DNA from: Nymphalis io
Taxonomy: Eukaryota; Arthropoda; Insecta; Lepidoptera; Nymphalidae
Length of the DNA: 64,000 nt
Direction of reading: 5' to 3'
NCBI RefSeq assembly: GCF_905147045.1
Contig: NC_065888.1
Coordinates: 15,257,001 to 15,321,000, forward strand
Below are positions 1-9,602 of this stretch, in pieces; position 1 is the stretch's first letter; every line of letters starts with the position of its first letter. The position numbers and the translations under genes are program-made. The notes beneath the pieces were generated by a model. That model made no database searches, was not told the DNA's origin, and worked only from the letters and a program-made list of their open reading frames with translations.

Positions 1-187
1 ATATGTACATGGGCTATATACATTGATAGTACATACAGACAACGTACATATGTGTGCAAGTTACGTCATCTCGTGTCATCGATCCGCCCCAACCAATTAT
101 TCACGTACGCCTGTGTTCTCCGACACTGTGACCCTTATTTCTGAAAAAGGTGGATATTTTGAATTTTATTTTCTTATTAACTCTCAC

Positions 188-310
188 TTGGAGATAGGGC
201 TTTATGCAAGTTCGTCTCGGTTCATCATTATATATTCTACCGCGAAGCAGCAATGTATTGTAATGTTCTGGTTTGAAGGGTGCGTGAGCCAGTGGAACTG
301 CCGGCACAAA
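188..310 (+). repeat. SINE T, 5' fragment, degenerate
   Basis: The stretch from 'agggctttatgcaag' through 'tctaccgcgaagcagcaatg' to 'gtttgaagggtgcgtgagccag' follows the order of the better copies at 59041 and 54301. The 3' third with the CCACTTACCATCAGGTGG tail is missing. Many substitutions suggest an old copy. Confidence 0.6.
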
Positions 311-1098
311 ATACATTTACATACAACTTATACATTGCATACCACTTTAGAATTGAAATAATAATATGTACTTATGTTACATATATATCAGTTTTCATTA
401 AACGTTTTCATTAAAATCGTTATTTATCTTCGGTTTCGAAGTGTAAACGTTACCATAAAGATCCAACAAGAGTATCCACTAGGTGCTCACGTTATTTACC
501 CCGATATGAAGTCTATTTAGTGTTTAATATTCATATCGTGCCCGGGGGTTCATCCTGAAAGCACTGAATAAACCTACACGTTGGATGAAAGTCTTCCACA
601 TGGAACAATAAAAGAGAAAATAAAGAGCCCAGCAGTGGAATACTTAGACTGTAAGTTAATTAGTGTACTTTACGTTAGTCCTCTTTTTAAATTAATGCAA
701 ACAAAGTGCCGATATGATATTTTATATAATAAAATTCATCCTGTAAGGTAATCAACGAATGCTAACTCCACACATCCGTCGTCATGATCTATAGCATAAT
801 AATACACAACATATGTCTTTTATTAGAAAATGTAAAATTTTATTGCAGGTCTTGAGAATAAAAACAAGTAACTTCTTCCCAGGAAGCATGTATTTAGTTG
901 TTATTGAAGCTGAAAAGTTTGCGTTAACAGTTTTTCTTTACTTTTCGAGTTTATACATAATATTATTCTCCTCAGGAGAAAATTGAAGGGTTCTTACTTT
1001 TAGTAAGAAATGAGTAATAATTGAGTTGAAAATATAAATATTACTAAAACTTATAATGCATTAAAACTTACATTTTTAATATATAGTTTAAGTTTAAG
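311..1098. other. AT-rich DNA, nothing recognised
   Basis: No long open frame, no repeat family seen elsewhere in the window and no tRNA-like box pair was found here. Confidence 0.5.
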
Positions 1099-1400
1099 TC
1101 GAGATGGCCCAGTGGTAAGAACGCGTGAATCTTAACCGATGAACGTGGGTTCAAACCCGGGCGAGCACCTCTGAATTTACATGTGCTTAATTTCTGTTTA
1201 AAATTTATCTCGTGCTTTTCGGTGAAGGAAAACATCGTGAGGAAACCTGCATGTGTCTAATTTCATCGAAATTCTGCCAAATGTGTATTCTACCAACCCG
1301 CACTGGAGCAGCGTGGTGGAATAAGCTCCAAACCTTCTCCTCAAAAAAGGGAGAGGAGGCCTCAGCCCAGCAGTGGGACATTTACAGGCTGTTACTGTAC
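1099..1400 (+). mobile_element. SINE M, near full length
   Basis: A tRNA-derived SINE. The RNA polymerase III A box (TGGCCCAGTGG, 1105-1115) and B box (GGTTCAAACCC, 1148-1158) are both intact. The body contains 'gtgaaggaaaacatcgtgagg' and the 3' part 'cagcgtggtggaataagctc', followed by the tail 'cccagcagtgggacattta'. It resembles the lepidopteran Metulj class, a name given from memory and not checked. No clear TSD was seen. Confidence 0.85.
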
Positions 1401-1844
1401 TGTACTGTTAAAAAATATGTTATTACTATATATTATAATTAATTTTTATTACGTCATTTATTTACTTTTTTTGTTGCACTTTTCCTACTTTTTTATTACT
1501 ATTATAAATATACCCGTTGTAAAAAAAACTATATTTTAATTAATTACAAAATAAATATTTTCTCAGTAAAAGACACTGATTTGCAGTTTATTTAAGCAGA
1601 CTTAACTTCGTGTTCGATTTGATCAACGTATGTTAAAGAACTGTCCTGTGCGAAGTGTACTTCATAGTCACACGGAATATATGCATTTTAGGTTCTATGC
1701 ATCATAATATAACTGGAACACGCAGCCTAGTGAAATGTGATATAGGATATACATTGAGATATACTATTCAACGAGATAACATCATCAACTATAATTGCTT
1801 TTTATTTCAAATATATAACCAATATATTGTGATTATGAAGACCC
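1401..1844. other. AT-rich DNA, nothing recognised
   Basis: Low-complexity AT-rich sequence between two M copies. The short open frames here have no recognisable domain. Confidence 0.45.
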
Positions 1845-2005
1845 TCAGATGGCTCAGTGGCTGGATAAGTGAATCTTAAACGAAGAATGCAGGTTCAAAC
1901 CTGAGTAGCTAAAATAGAGTGATAACTTCCTTTATTTGGTTTTATAATTCATCCCGCGCTCGATGGTGAAGAAATATAACGTGTATAAATTTGCATATGC
2001 ACTTG
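1845..2005 (+). repeat. SINE M, degenerate 5' half
   Basis: A box-like 'gatggctcagtggctgg' and B box-like 'aggttcaaacctgag' are followed by 'ataattcatcccgcgctcgatggtgaag', matching the order of the intact M copies. The 3' half is not recognisable. Confidence 0.6.
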
Positions 2006-2587
2006 CATAAGCACAGTAATCGAATTAAACTACAAACCTTATCTACAATTTTCTTCAACTACTTTTTACTTTTCTTTTATTCCGAGTATAAAAAAAATAT
2101 ATTTTAAAAAATGGCGCAATAGGTTGTTATGAATTAGTAAAGCAATGAAAGAGATATTGACTTTCTACTTATAACCACATAATATACTATATTACTTTCG
2201 GAGTAGCTTTAATTACACAAGCGTTGAGTGAGTGAGCGTTACTGATGTCCGTCTTTTTTTTGTCTTTTTACTTAGAGTATTTGTACTTCATACAAATCAA
2301 ATCAAAATCTTTAAATCAATATAGAAACATTACACTTACATATTGATAGTTAAATTAAAAACTACCTTTGATGCCGAAAATAACATACACAGACCTCAGA
2401 AAAAAAATCGAAAAAAACTCAGCAATACAAAAAGAACTTTTGTGTTGATACACAAATCCAGACGAGATTACTATTAGCCCTGCGAGCAGTACATGGGTGA
2501 AGTAGTCATTTTATATTTTATTAGTACTTGAAGCATGAAAAATTTTGTGTTCAATAAAATACTATTTTGACAATATTACTTTGTATA
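2006..2587. other. AT-rich DNA, nothing recognised
   Basis: No coding signal or repeat match to the rest of the window was noticed. Confidence 0.4.
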
Positions 2588-2817
2588 ATATAATCCGATG
2601 GGAAGGCAGTCAGACATGACTGACGAGAACTCAAGCACAAGACCACGACTTTACGTCAGTTCTGAGGCGAAAGCTAGTAAACACTACCAACTTCTGAAGT
2701 CTAGACTGCAGATAACTTATTGTTAGAAGACCTAACTTTTATAGTCCCAACACGTAGTTTGAAAGTCAGAACCACAGAATCTGCAGGCTTATAAACTGGC
2801 CACTTGAACAACGAGAT
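2588..2817 (-). repeat. SINE H, degenerate copy
   Basis: On the plus strand the order 'ataatccgatgggaaggc', 'ctttacgtcag', 'ctaccaacttctgaagtct' and 'ataaactggccacttgaac' matches the copies at 13186 and 56903. The last block is the reverse complement of a tRNA-like head, so the element reads on the minus strand. It is highly diverged. Confidence 0.55.
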
Positions 2818-4525
2818 ATTTAAAATTATATGTATTATAGGAGAATCGCTGCCTATGAAAACTAGTCACCTATAAAATGGGGATTAAACAAACCCTAGGT
2901 TATATTGGGAGCAAAATTGACTTTGTAGATCCGTGTGTGTTGGATCGAGAGTATCCAATCTCGTTTAGACTATCGCCAAACAACAACGTGTTGCCAATCA
3001 ATCCAACATAAAGGAATATAGTCAGCGTAATTACAAGGACAGAGGTAGAAAATAAATACGGTTATATTTTATTTATTTAAATGAGAATTTCCAACAGCTG
3101 TTGTACTCATAAATAACAACCTGCATGATATAAACTAAAATACGTACTCCTTAATCTTAGATTGTAATTAAAAAAAAGAATGAAAATTTTGTCAATATAG
3201 GAAGTAACTCTGAGATCTGAAGCAACTTGCTCACTTTTTCATAAACACTGAAAGGCTGTAACAGCCACTGACCAAGGCGTGTAAGCGCTCTACATGACTT
3301 TTATCAAAATAAAGGAGATTAATTTCAATTACAACAGCAAAGGCCAGAATCATCCTACAAATGAACTAACCACGCATCTGAAACGTTGTGACAACATCAC
3401 TTTCAAAGTCTGTTACAGTGATAAATCCTTTTTGTGTTGTCACAGCCACTTGACGCAGTACTGTAATATACTATTGCAACCTTTGACAAGCCGTGTGTGA
3501 AATTGCCGTTACGTTAATAGGAATCATTCCGGTTCGTCGGAGCATTATGCAAATTTGAGCTTTAAACACGTATGAATGCTCGTGACCTGGTCATGCTTCA
3601 GTATTCATAGAACACTAGCTTGGAAGTGGCATTGGACGAATTGAGAACTCTTGGTATCTTTCGGCTTTGAAATCGTGTTAGCATCAACAGTACACTTACA
3701 ACTCGCGTCCATATCCGCCAGAATATCCAAGGGCGGAAAGCGCGCTAGGACGGTTGCCGCCTCGTAGGATATCGTACATCAAGCCACTAGACCAACGAGG
3801 CAGTTAACAAATAAGCCGTAAACAAATAATAATTCAACGTTAATATAATCTAAATAATATAAGACTTCCGTCATCGTTTTGATAATTACCATGCAGCTCG
3901 ATTAGAATGGTTTTGACATAATTTATACTTAATAGCCATTTTAACGAATTTCTGCTTTATGGCTACTTTATATTTAATTATAGCATAACATTACAAGTGC
4001 ATTCCAATCATCCACTGTTTTTTTTTTTTTTGGATTTAAAATTCGATATTTATAATAAAGATACATAATCATGTATGTTTTTTTTATAAAATGGCTTGAT
4101 TTTGTATCAATGAGTTACACATGAGCTAAAGAAGGAATTTTAATTAAAGAAGTTAATATGAGTCAAGTATAATCTCATAATAACGTAATGAAGTTCACTT
4201 GTACCTCTTACTATAGTAATATGTTTTGGATAGATTTAAATAGCATAAGCTTGAAATCTCCTAATCTTAACAATATACAATAGAAGTGAAATTGAGATGG
4301 GGCTATTTATCAATTATACTAATCCCAACGGGTATATCAAAATATTTTTATAAACACAAAAGTTATAACGTCACCGTAACTTACTTAATAAAACTTAAAC
4401 ATTAAATGGGTTATTGAGAGAACATCCTCCTTTTTTGGAGTTGATTAAAAATATAAAAAATAATTTAAAAAATACACTGTCGTATCTTTACGTGGTTTCA
4501 AATGTACTCTTTGATCTGTTCCACA
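2818..4525. other. Mostly unassigned AT-rich DNA
   Basis: It contains the short H head fragment listed separately (3778-3804) and a T-rich run near 4018. No coding signal was recognised. Confidence 0.4.
3778..3804 (-). repeat. SINE H, tRNA-like head fragment
   Basis: 'aagccactagaccaacgagg' is the reverse complement of the H head (CGTTGGTCTAGTGGC, an A-box-like string). The adjoining body is not convincing. Confidence 0.4.
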
Positions 4526-4660
4526 AACTGACACAGAATCGAAGGTTGCGAAATGAAACGATTCCATTGGGACCGCGGTTTTTATTAATTGTTATTGGCG
4601 CATCGTCCGTCGCATCGCGGAATTTATTATTTGTGTGCGGTTATTGCCAACGATGAAAGC
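4526..4660. promoter_or_regulatory. Candidate conserved non-coding island
   Basis: A GC-richer, non-repetitive stretch stands out from its AT-rich flanks. It contains homeodomain-type ATTA cores ('tattaattgttattgg') and 'cgcatcgtccgtcgcatcg'. Regulatory function is inference only; no conservation test was possible. Confidence 0.2.
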
Positions 4661-5543
4661 GTAGCAGATTATGTCAGATGTATGCAGATATATTGAATAT
4701 TATTATATAACTATATGTAAAATACAGTAGTCAATGTTGGTGATGATATTTTGATCGATTTCGGTCATGGTGCTCATTCTCAATGGAGAAATTATAGCGC
4801 AGAATATATATCATAGTGCACAAGTAAAAATGAGAAAATCATAATAGTATTTATTTGTAAATTATGAAATCTCTAAACGTGAATAAATCGAGCCAAAATT
4901 TTTAACTCATATTTGATCGGAATAAAAAATAATTTACGCATCTGGACTGTGCCAGGGACTATATAGTCAAAAAAACACGAATCGTTTGATTGAACCTCGA
5001 GGATTAAATACACGGCACTAAGCGGGTTACTGCATGTGATTTTGATTCAGTTAATTGCTTGTGAAGCTCTAGATAACTTAAATACTATTAAAATTAGGAA
5101 TGATACTATTTAGGAATCTAATCAGACGATTACATATTAAATACAGTTTGCCAAATCTAGCATCTGTGATAACAAACATAATTTGACGTGGTTTATTGAG
5201 CGATATAAAATTATAACTTTACTCTTATCGCATCCATAGAAAATTCATGCAAAATCTCCAGTTATTTATTTATTCTTTAAATATCCTTAAAAATTCATCA
5301 GAAGCGATAAGAGGTAATATATCTTATTATTCCATGGATATTTACACTTACAACAATTATACATTAAAATACTAACAGCGTTAAGCATTTTGACATTACC
5401 TATACCTCGTATATAGATAGAATTCGTTTCGATCACTGTTGGACATCGCGTAAAGTTCTCTTCTGGTAGTAAGTGCTACATGGTCAAGTAAATGTAATTA
5501 ATTGTTTCACAATATGCGGACTATGTAAATTCATAAATTATTT
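4661..5543. other. AT-rich DNA, nothing recognised
   Basis: No coding region or repeat family was recognised. Confidence 0.4.
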
Positions 5544-5655
5544 AGGCGAGATGAACCAGCTCATAGAACACAAAAACCTAAACCTATGATTGTGACTGCG
5601 AGTTCAAACCCGGGCAAGCACCACTGAATTTTCATTTCCTTTAATGTCTATAAAC
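5544..5655 (+). repeat. SINE M, tRNA-like head fragment
   Basis: 'gcgagatgaaccagctcata' corresponds to a worn A box. The intact B-box segment 'gagttcaaacccgggcaagc' is followed by 'accactgaattttcat', as in other M copies. The rest of the SINE is absent. Confidence 0.6.
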
Positions 5656-5780
5656 AAGTGTATCGTCTCACATTATACAATATATACATAATCTTAGCAT
5701 GCAACTTAACCGATATATATAATAGAATAAATTTTATTCATTCTATTTATAATTATGTATTTAATAAGATAAACAACAGT

Positions 5781-6074
5781 TTAATTAGAGCAGCTACACT
5801 TCCGATCGATATCGTTATCCGATTGAGTCAATAGACGGACCCTTGAAAATCTCCTACCAAATCTTTTAACATACTTTTTGATTATTAGATACATGCGGCT
5901 TACCTCATAAAAATATACACTTATTAATTGAATTTTTGGTGTAACGTCTTTAATGTCAAAAAAGTCTAACATTAAAACAGAATCGAAGTAAACACACTCC
6001 ACAAATCCTGGGCAGTTAATACATCCTTTTAAGGTTACTGAAAACATAAGCAGCAATCTCACATCCGACACCAT
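5781..6074 (-). CDS. Small ORF of uncertain coding status, 97 aa
   Basis: An ATG with A at -3 and G at +4 opens a 97-codon frame. The start MVSDVRLLLMFSVTLKGC has a hydrophobic stretch that could be a short signal peptide, and the protein ends in a Cys/Ser-rich tail (KCSCSN). No family is recognised. The length is not far above chance for AT-rich DNA, and there is no visible splice or promoter support. It could be a small secreted protein exon or noise; noise is more likely. Confidence 0.2.
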   Translation of the reverse strand: MVSDVRLLLMFSVTLKGCINCPGFVECVYFDSVLMLDFFDIKDVTPKIQLISVYFYEVSRMYLIIKKYVKRFGRRFSRVRLLTQSDNDIDRKCSCSN

Positions 6075-7075
6075 TGTATGTTATCTCAGGAAAATGTTTT
6101 CTTTATTTATTATTTTTACTCTTCGTAATATATTAAGCAATATTGCTGTAAGTCGGTCTGCAGAGCTGCGAACTCAAACTAATAACAATAAACTTCCCAA
6201 TCCTGAATAAAGTGCAAAAGATTTGTCTTCAAGGAGTTCGGAGAGAGCTTCAAGTTTAATCCTAGACTTAGTAGTTTGCAGATAAACTTAACGAAAAATA
6301 ATTAACTGACAATGAGTTTGTCGACTCGTTGAAGAACCGATTCTATTAAGTTAATGGCATATTTGATTTGAGTGTTGTGGTTTATGCTGGAAGTTTTAAT
6401 AAATTTAAATATTAATGAATTTTAATTTTATAGACGCGAAGCTTATAATAATTGAGGATAGTTTTAAGTGAAAACGGACTTACCTTGATACGCTATTTTA
6501 ATGCATGTATCCATGAAATATTATAATAACTATTAATAGTCATTGTCACATATTTCTTTTTGAGATTTCATGATCGAATCCTGCGGTGAGTTTCGAGTTT
6601 TTTCTTACAGATTAGTTAGAAGTTAATTTATAATTAACTACATATACATAAGTGTGAATGGTTAATAATAATGGCTTTGTATTTATCACTGTCAAATACT
6701 TTAAAAAGTAAAAGTCGAATTAACTGTTATTTAAATTTTTATCGAAGTGATAACTTAACATTCTTCATTAGAAAATATATTTTTATGTAGATTGTCATAA
6801 AATAACTTTAAATAAAGTTATGGAACAGATAAACAGCAAACATTGGTCGGTCACTTAAACCTAACCTTAAAACAAGAATATCTTAAATTGCGTTACTAAA
6901 AGGCGCTAACACAAGGACTTAAGAAAACGCGAAAGAAATAAGTGGTCATTAATGTTATTAAATTGAATGCTGAATTATAATATAACTCATTACTAGGAAC
7001 TACAACATTTACAAAAAACACAGTCTGTTATTAACTTGGCAGAAATTAATGAAGATGTAAGTTACTAGTAACCAA
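6075..7075. other. AT-rich DNA with one short repeated block
   Basis: A block near 6470-6505 ('gaaaacggacttacc' then 'atacgctattttaatgc') recurs near 40452-40485, so a worn dispersed repeat is present. Nothing else was recognised. Confidence 0.4.
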
Positions 7076-7077
7076 GC

Positions 7078-7094
7078 AAGCTGAAATGGCCCAG
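7078..7094 (+). repeat. Left target-site duplication (17 nt)
   Basis: AAGCTGAAATGGCCCAG is repeated exactly at 7768-7784. The first two A bases of the right copy overlap the polyA tail, so the certain length is 15 nt (GCTGAAATGGCCCAG). Confidence 0.9.
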
Positions 7095-7196
7095 GGGTGC
7101 ATTTCAGTCACCTCCACGTGGTGCACCCTGGGCAACGGGGTCGATCAGCAATCCGATGTTTTTTCCGGAATGCTTGTCGATCGCGAATGAGACTGA
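7095..7196 (+). ncRNA. Candidate HDV-like self-cleaving ribozyme
   Basis: A nested double-pseudoknot fold can be drawn by eye. P1 is 7095-7101 GGGTGCA with 7122-7128 TGCACCC (7 perfect pairs). P2 is TCAGT(C) at 7104-7109 with (G)ACTGA at 7191-7196. P3 is CAC 7109-7111 with GTG 7118-7120 around loop CTCCAC. The strand after P1 reads TGGGCAAC (7129-7136), matching the HDV ribozyme string that supplies P1.1. P4 is 7142-7155 with 7166-7183, including AGCAATCCG against CGGAATGCT. J4/2 is CGAATGA (7184-7190), placing the catalytic cytosine at C7184. Predicted cleavage lies just 5' of G7095, exactly the edge of the target-site duplication. HDV-like ribozymes at 5' ends of non-LTR elements such as R2 are established. 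This assignment is by inspection and unfolded by software. Confidence 0.82.
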
Positions 7197-7767
7197 CGCG
7201 GCGGAAGTGTCGCGGGCTGCTCCTGGTACTTCTCTGTTGCGCATAGTGGACCAGCGAGCGGCTTCGTGGCAAATAGGAGGACTCCGGGGTCCTTATGGGT
7301 CGCCGGAGAGAGAGAGGAGGAGTTGGTCTACGGGGTCCTTTCGGGCTGCCGGAGACAGGAGGAGATGTAGAGAGAGGAAGGAGAGGCGGGTTCGCCCAGT
7401 TTCGGTGTCGATGCTGGGTGGACAGACTTCAGTCACCGCCTTCTCAAATTCGTTTCCCCATCCAGGCGACAGCCTGTGGTGGGACCGATGGCCTCGCCTT
7501 CACCGGCCGGGCCAAGAGGAGAAAACCACAATAAAAAACAACCGGTGGGTCGCTCACCCAAAGCGACGGCCGCAGGCGGGGTCACCGCGACCCCGGTGTG
7601 CTAACGCTTTCCCGCGTTCCCGTAACCCCGCCACCATGCGGTGACACGGAAACGAGGAGGTTTTAGTGGGAAGGACGGTGACCTTCTGCCCCGTGAGTCC
7701 CACATACCCGTCTCGGTCGTGTCCGGGCGGGAGGTGAAAATGCCTTTCCTCCTCGAAAAAAAAAAAA
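7095..7767 (+). mobile_element. Short non-autonomous R1-like retroelement with ribozyme head
   Basis: A 673-bp GC-rich block stands out sharply from the AT-rich surroundings. It has an HDV-like ribozyme at its first base, an A-run at its 3' end (7756-7767) and a 17-nt target-site duplication, so it is a complete target-primed insertion, not a truncated one. It carries no endonuclease or reverse transcriptase. The block 'ggttttagtggg' near 7660 and 'gtgagtcccacatacc' near 7695 resemble the R1-like 3' ends at 35705 and 56947. The most economical reading is an internally deleted derivative or SINE-like passenger of an R1-clade LINE. The 162-codon open frame inside it is low-complexity Arg/Ser/Gly-rich and is probably not translated. 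A related diverged head piece lies at 53283. Confidence 0.75.
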
Positions 7768-7784
7768 AAGCTGAAATGGCCCAG
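7768..7784 (+). repeat. Right target-site duplication (17 nt)
   Basis: Exact repeat of 7078-7094; it begins in the 3' A-run of the insert and continues into the M SINE. Confidence 0.9.
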
Positions 7785-8104
7785 TGGTAAGAACGCGTGA
7801 ATCTTAACCGATGATCGTATGTTCAAACCCGGACAAGCACTACTGAATTTTCATGTGCTTTATTTGTGATTATATTTCATCTCGTGCTTGACGGCTTGAG
7901 CTTGACGAAGAAAAACATCGTGAGGAAACCCGCATGTGTCTAATTTCACTGAAATTCTGCCACATGTATATTCCATCAACCCGCATTGGAGCAGCGTGGT
8001 GGAATAAGCTCCAAACCGTCTTCTCAAAAAGGGAGAGGAGGCCTTAGCCCAGCAGTGGGACATTCACAGGCTGTTACTGCTATCCAGCTGTGGCTTTGTC
8101 CGCA

Positions 8105-8245
8105 TGTGAGGGGGATCTCAGAATTAAGTACTTCGTATCCTTTTCTGTACCATAACAACGTGTATACAAAACTTTATGATGTTTGGTTGAGTAGTTGAAA
8201 CGTAAAAATAACAAGCAAACACATCACATTTATAATATTATAGAT
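8105..8245 (+). repeat. RTE-like LINE 3' end fragment
   Basis: 'ctgtaccataacaacgtgta' and 'tttggttgagtagttgaaac' followed by 'ataacaagcaaacacatcac' and 'tataatattatagata' resemble 3' ends of lepidopteran RTE-type LINEs. A reverse-complement relative lies at 18330-18470. Class assignment rests on memory of similar tails. Confidence 0.45.
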
Positions 8246-9099
8246 AAGAATAACATTGAGCTGTCAATTTAAACTGATAGAATATTGCATAATCATTGAC
8301 CACCTTTATAAGCTACTGGATATCAGCAGAGAAAATCATTATGAGACATTCGGGATTACAACATTTAACGGATGTCCTATTTATATTTACTATGCTCCAG
8401 TTGTAGTTTGTAGGTTGGGATCCGAGATGGATCAGTTGTTAGAACACGTGATTCTTAATCATGGGTTGCAGACTATTCATAATATATACATACATATATA
8501 CTAATGGAAATAGAGTCCTAAAATTAATACACATATGGGTACATATTAAAACATTTACTGCGAGATTAAAATATATTTTGTTAATGTTTATTACATTCGC
8601 TCGTCTACGTGCTTATTTCTATTCCGTCCGGAAACTAACTAACCCGCTTTAGCTTAATGGAGCATTCTGTGAGGATATCATAACGATGTTAATATCATGA
8701 AGGTGTTTTTACCACCCGCACTTTTTGGGAAAATATTATAAAAGAAACAAAACATTCTGAATCCGAATGACATTATTGTGACAAATATTAAAAATCATAA
8801 ATTTATAACTGTATTAATTTTGTTTTTTTTTCGTTTCTGATAATTTTTGAAGAATGGGTCTTAACAAAGAACGGTAATAAATTCAAAGTACTTGTATAAA
8901 TAATATTATTTTTATAAAATTTTATATAAGTGAACTGTAAAGTGCCAAGCAGTCACAAGTTAATTAAACGCATACATTAAGGTAATACACACAGCGTAAT
9001 ACACACGCTCGCTCCTTTACATAAATCATCATTACAAATTATGTATTACTGTCTCATTTGTTTCAAATACTTTGAATTGCATAAATTAATATGGTAACC
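8246..9099. other. AT-rich DNA with one M head fragment
   Basis: A worn M head is visible at about 8419-8475 ('ccgagatggatcagttg', 'cttaatcatgggttgcag'). The rest shows no coding or repeat signal. Confidence 0.4.
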
Positions 9100-9208
9100 G
9101 TAACAGCCTGTGAATGTTCCATTGCTGGGCTAAAGGCCTCCTCTCCCTTTTTGAGGAGAAGGTTTGGAGCTTATTCCACCACGCTGCTCCAGTGCGGGCT
9201 GGTGGAAA
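9100..9208 (-). repeat. SINE M, 3' third
   Basis: The plus strand reads 'taacagcctgtgaatgttcc', 'ggcctcctctccc' and 'cttattccaccacgctgctc', the reverse complement of the M tail. The head is absent, consistent with 5' truncation during insertion. Confidence 0.75.
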
Positions 9209-9501
9209 TGGTAACATTTAGAAATGTTTTTTTTTTAAATAATTTACATATAATAAAATACACATAAGAGACGGTACGAGTTCTTCGGTAAATAGTCGTC
9301 ACCGTCAGACGTCAGACGTTGGAACGAACTGGGCAAGTGTTATATTTATTATTACCTTACACCGTCACCGTGTCGCCAACAACAAGACTTAGTTATTATG
9401 TGATCAGTTACTTTTAAGCGCCAAAATTTCGTTTTCTCACTAGAGATAACGAAACATAATATCATAATTTATATTATTAATAAATTATTCATTTATTGAT
9501 C
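9209..9501. other. AT-rich DNA, nothing recognised
   Basis: Includes the small direct repeat 'cgtcagacgtcagacgt' near 9302. No gene signal. Confidence 0.35.
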
Positions 9502-9602
9502 CTTTATTGCACAGAATTTCTAAACATATAATAACAAGTAGTACATATAGTATGCAAAGGCGACCTTATCACTTACAATGATCTCTTCCAGGCAACCTCT
9601 GT
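9502..9602 (-). repeat. LINE 3'-end-like fragment (Zenon/CR1 type?)
   Basis: 'ctttattgcacagaattt' followed by 'atgcaaaggcgaccttatc' and 'atctcttccaggcaacctc' is typical of a lepidopteran LINE tail in reverse orientation. A faint relative sits near 53560. The family name is tentative. Confidence 0.35.

Larger units (their letters stand above)
7076..8086 (+). mobile_element. SINE M, interrupted by a retroelement
   Basis: The SINE begins 'ctgaaatggcccag' just before 7095 and resumes at 7768-8086 with the same bases, followed by 'tggtaagaacgcgtgaat', the B box region 'atgttcaaacccgg', and the usual body and tail ('cccagcagtgggacattca'). The 673-bp insert at 7095-7767 sits inside the A box. Removing the insert and one duplicate copy leaves an ordinary M SINE. 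Confidence 0.85.

Noticed and set aside
1099..1170. tRNA gene call on M SINE heads
   Set aside because: A and B boxes are present, but no cloverleaf with a paired acceptor stem and anticodon arm could be drawn, and the text continues into the SINE body.
7156..7644. 162-codon open frame in the GC-rich retroelement
   Set aside because: Composition is Arg/Ser/Gly/Pro-rich as expected from GC-rich DNA read in a chance frame. It starts inside the ribozyme P4 and shows no domain.
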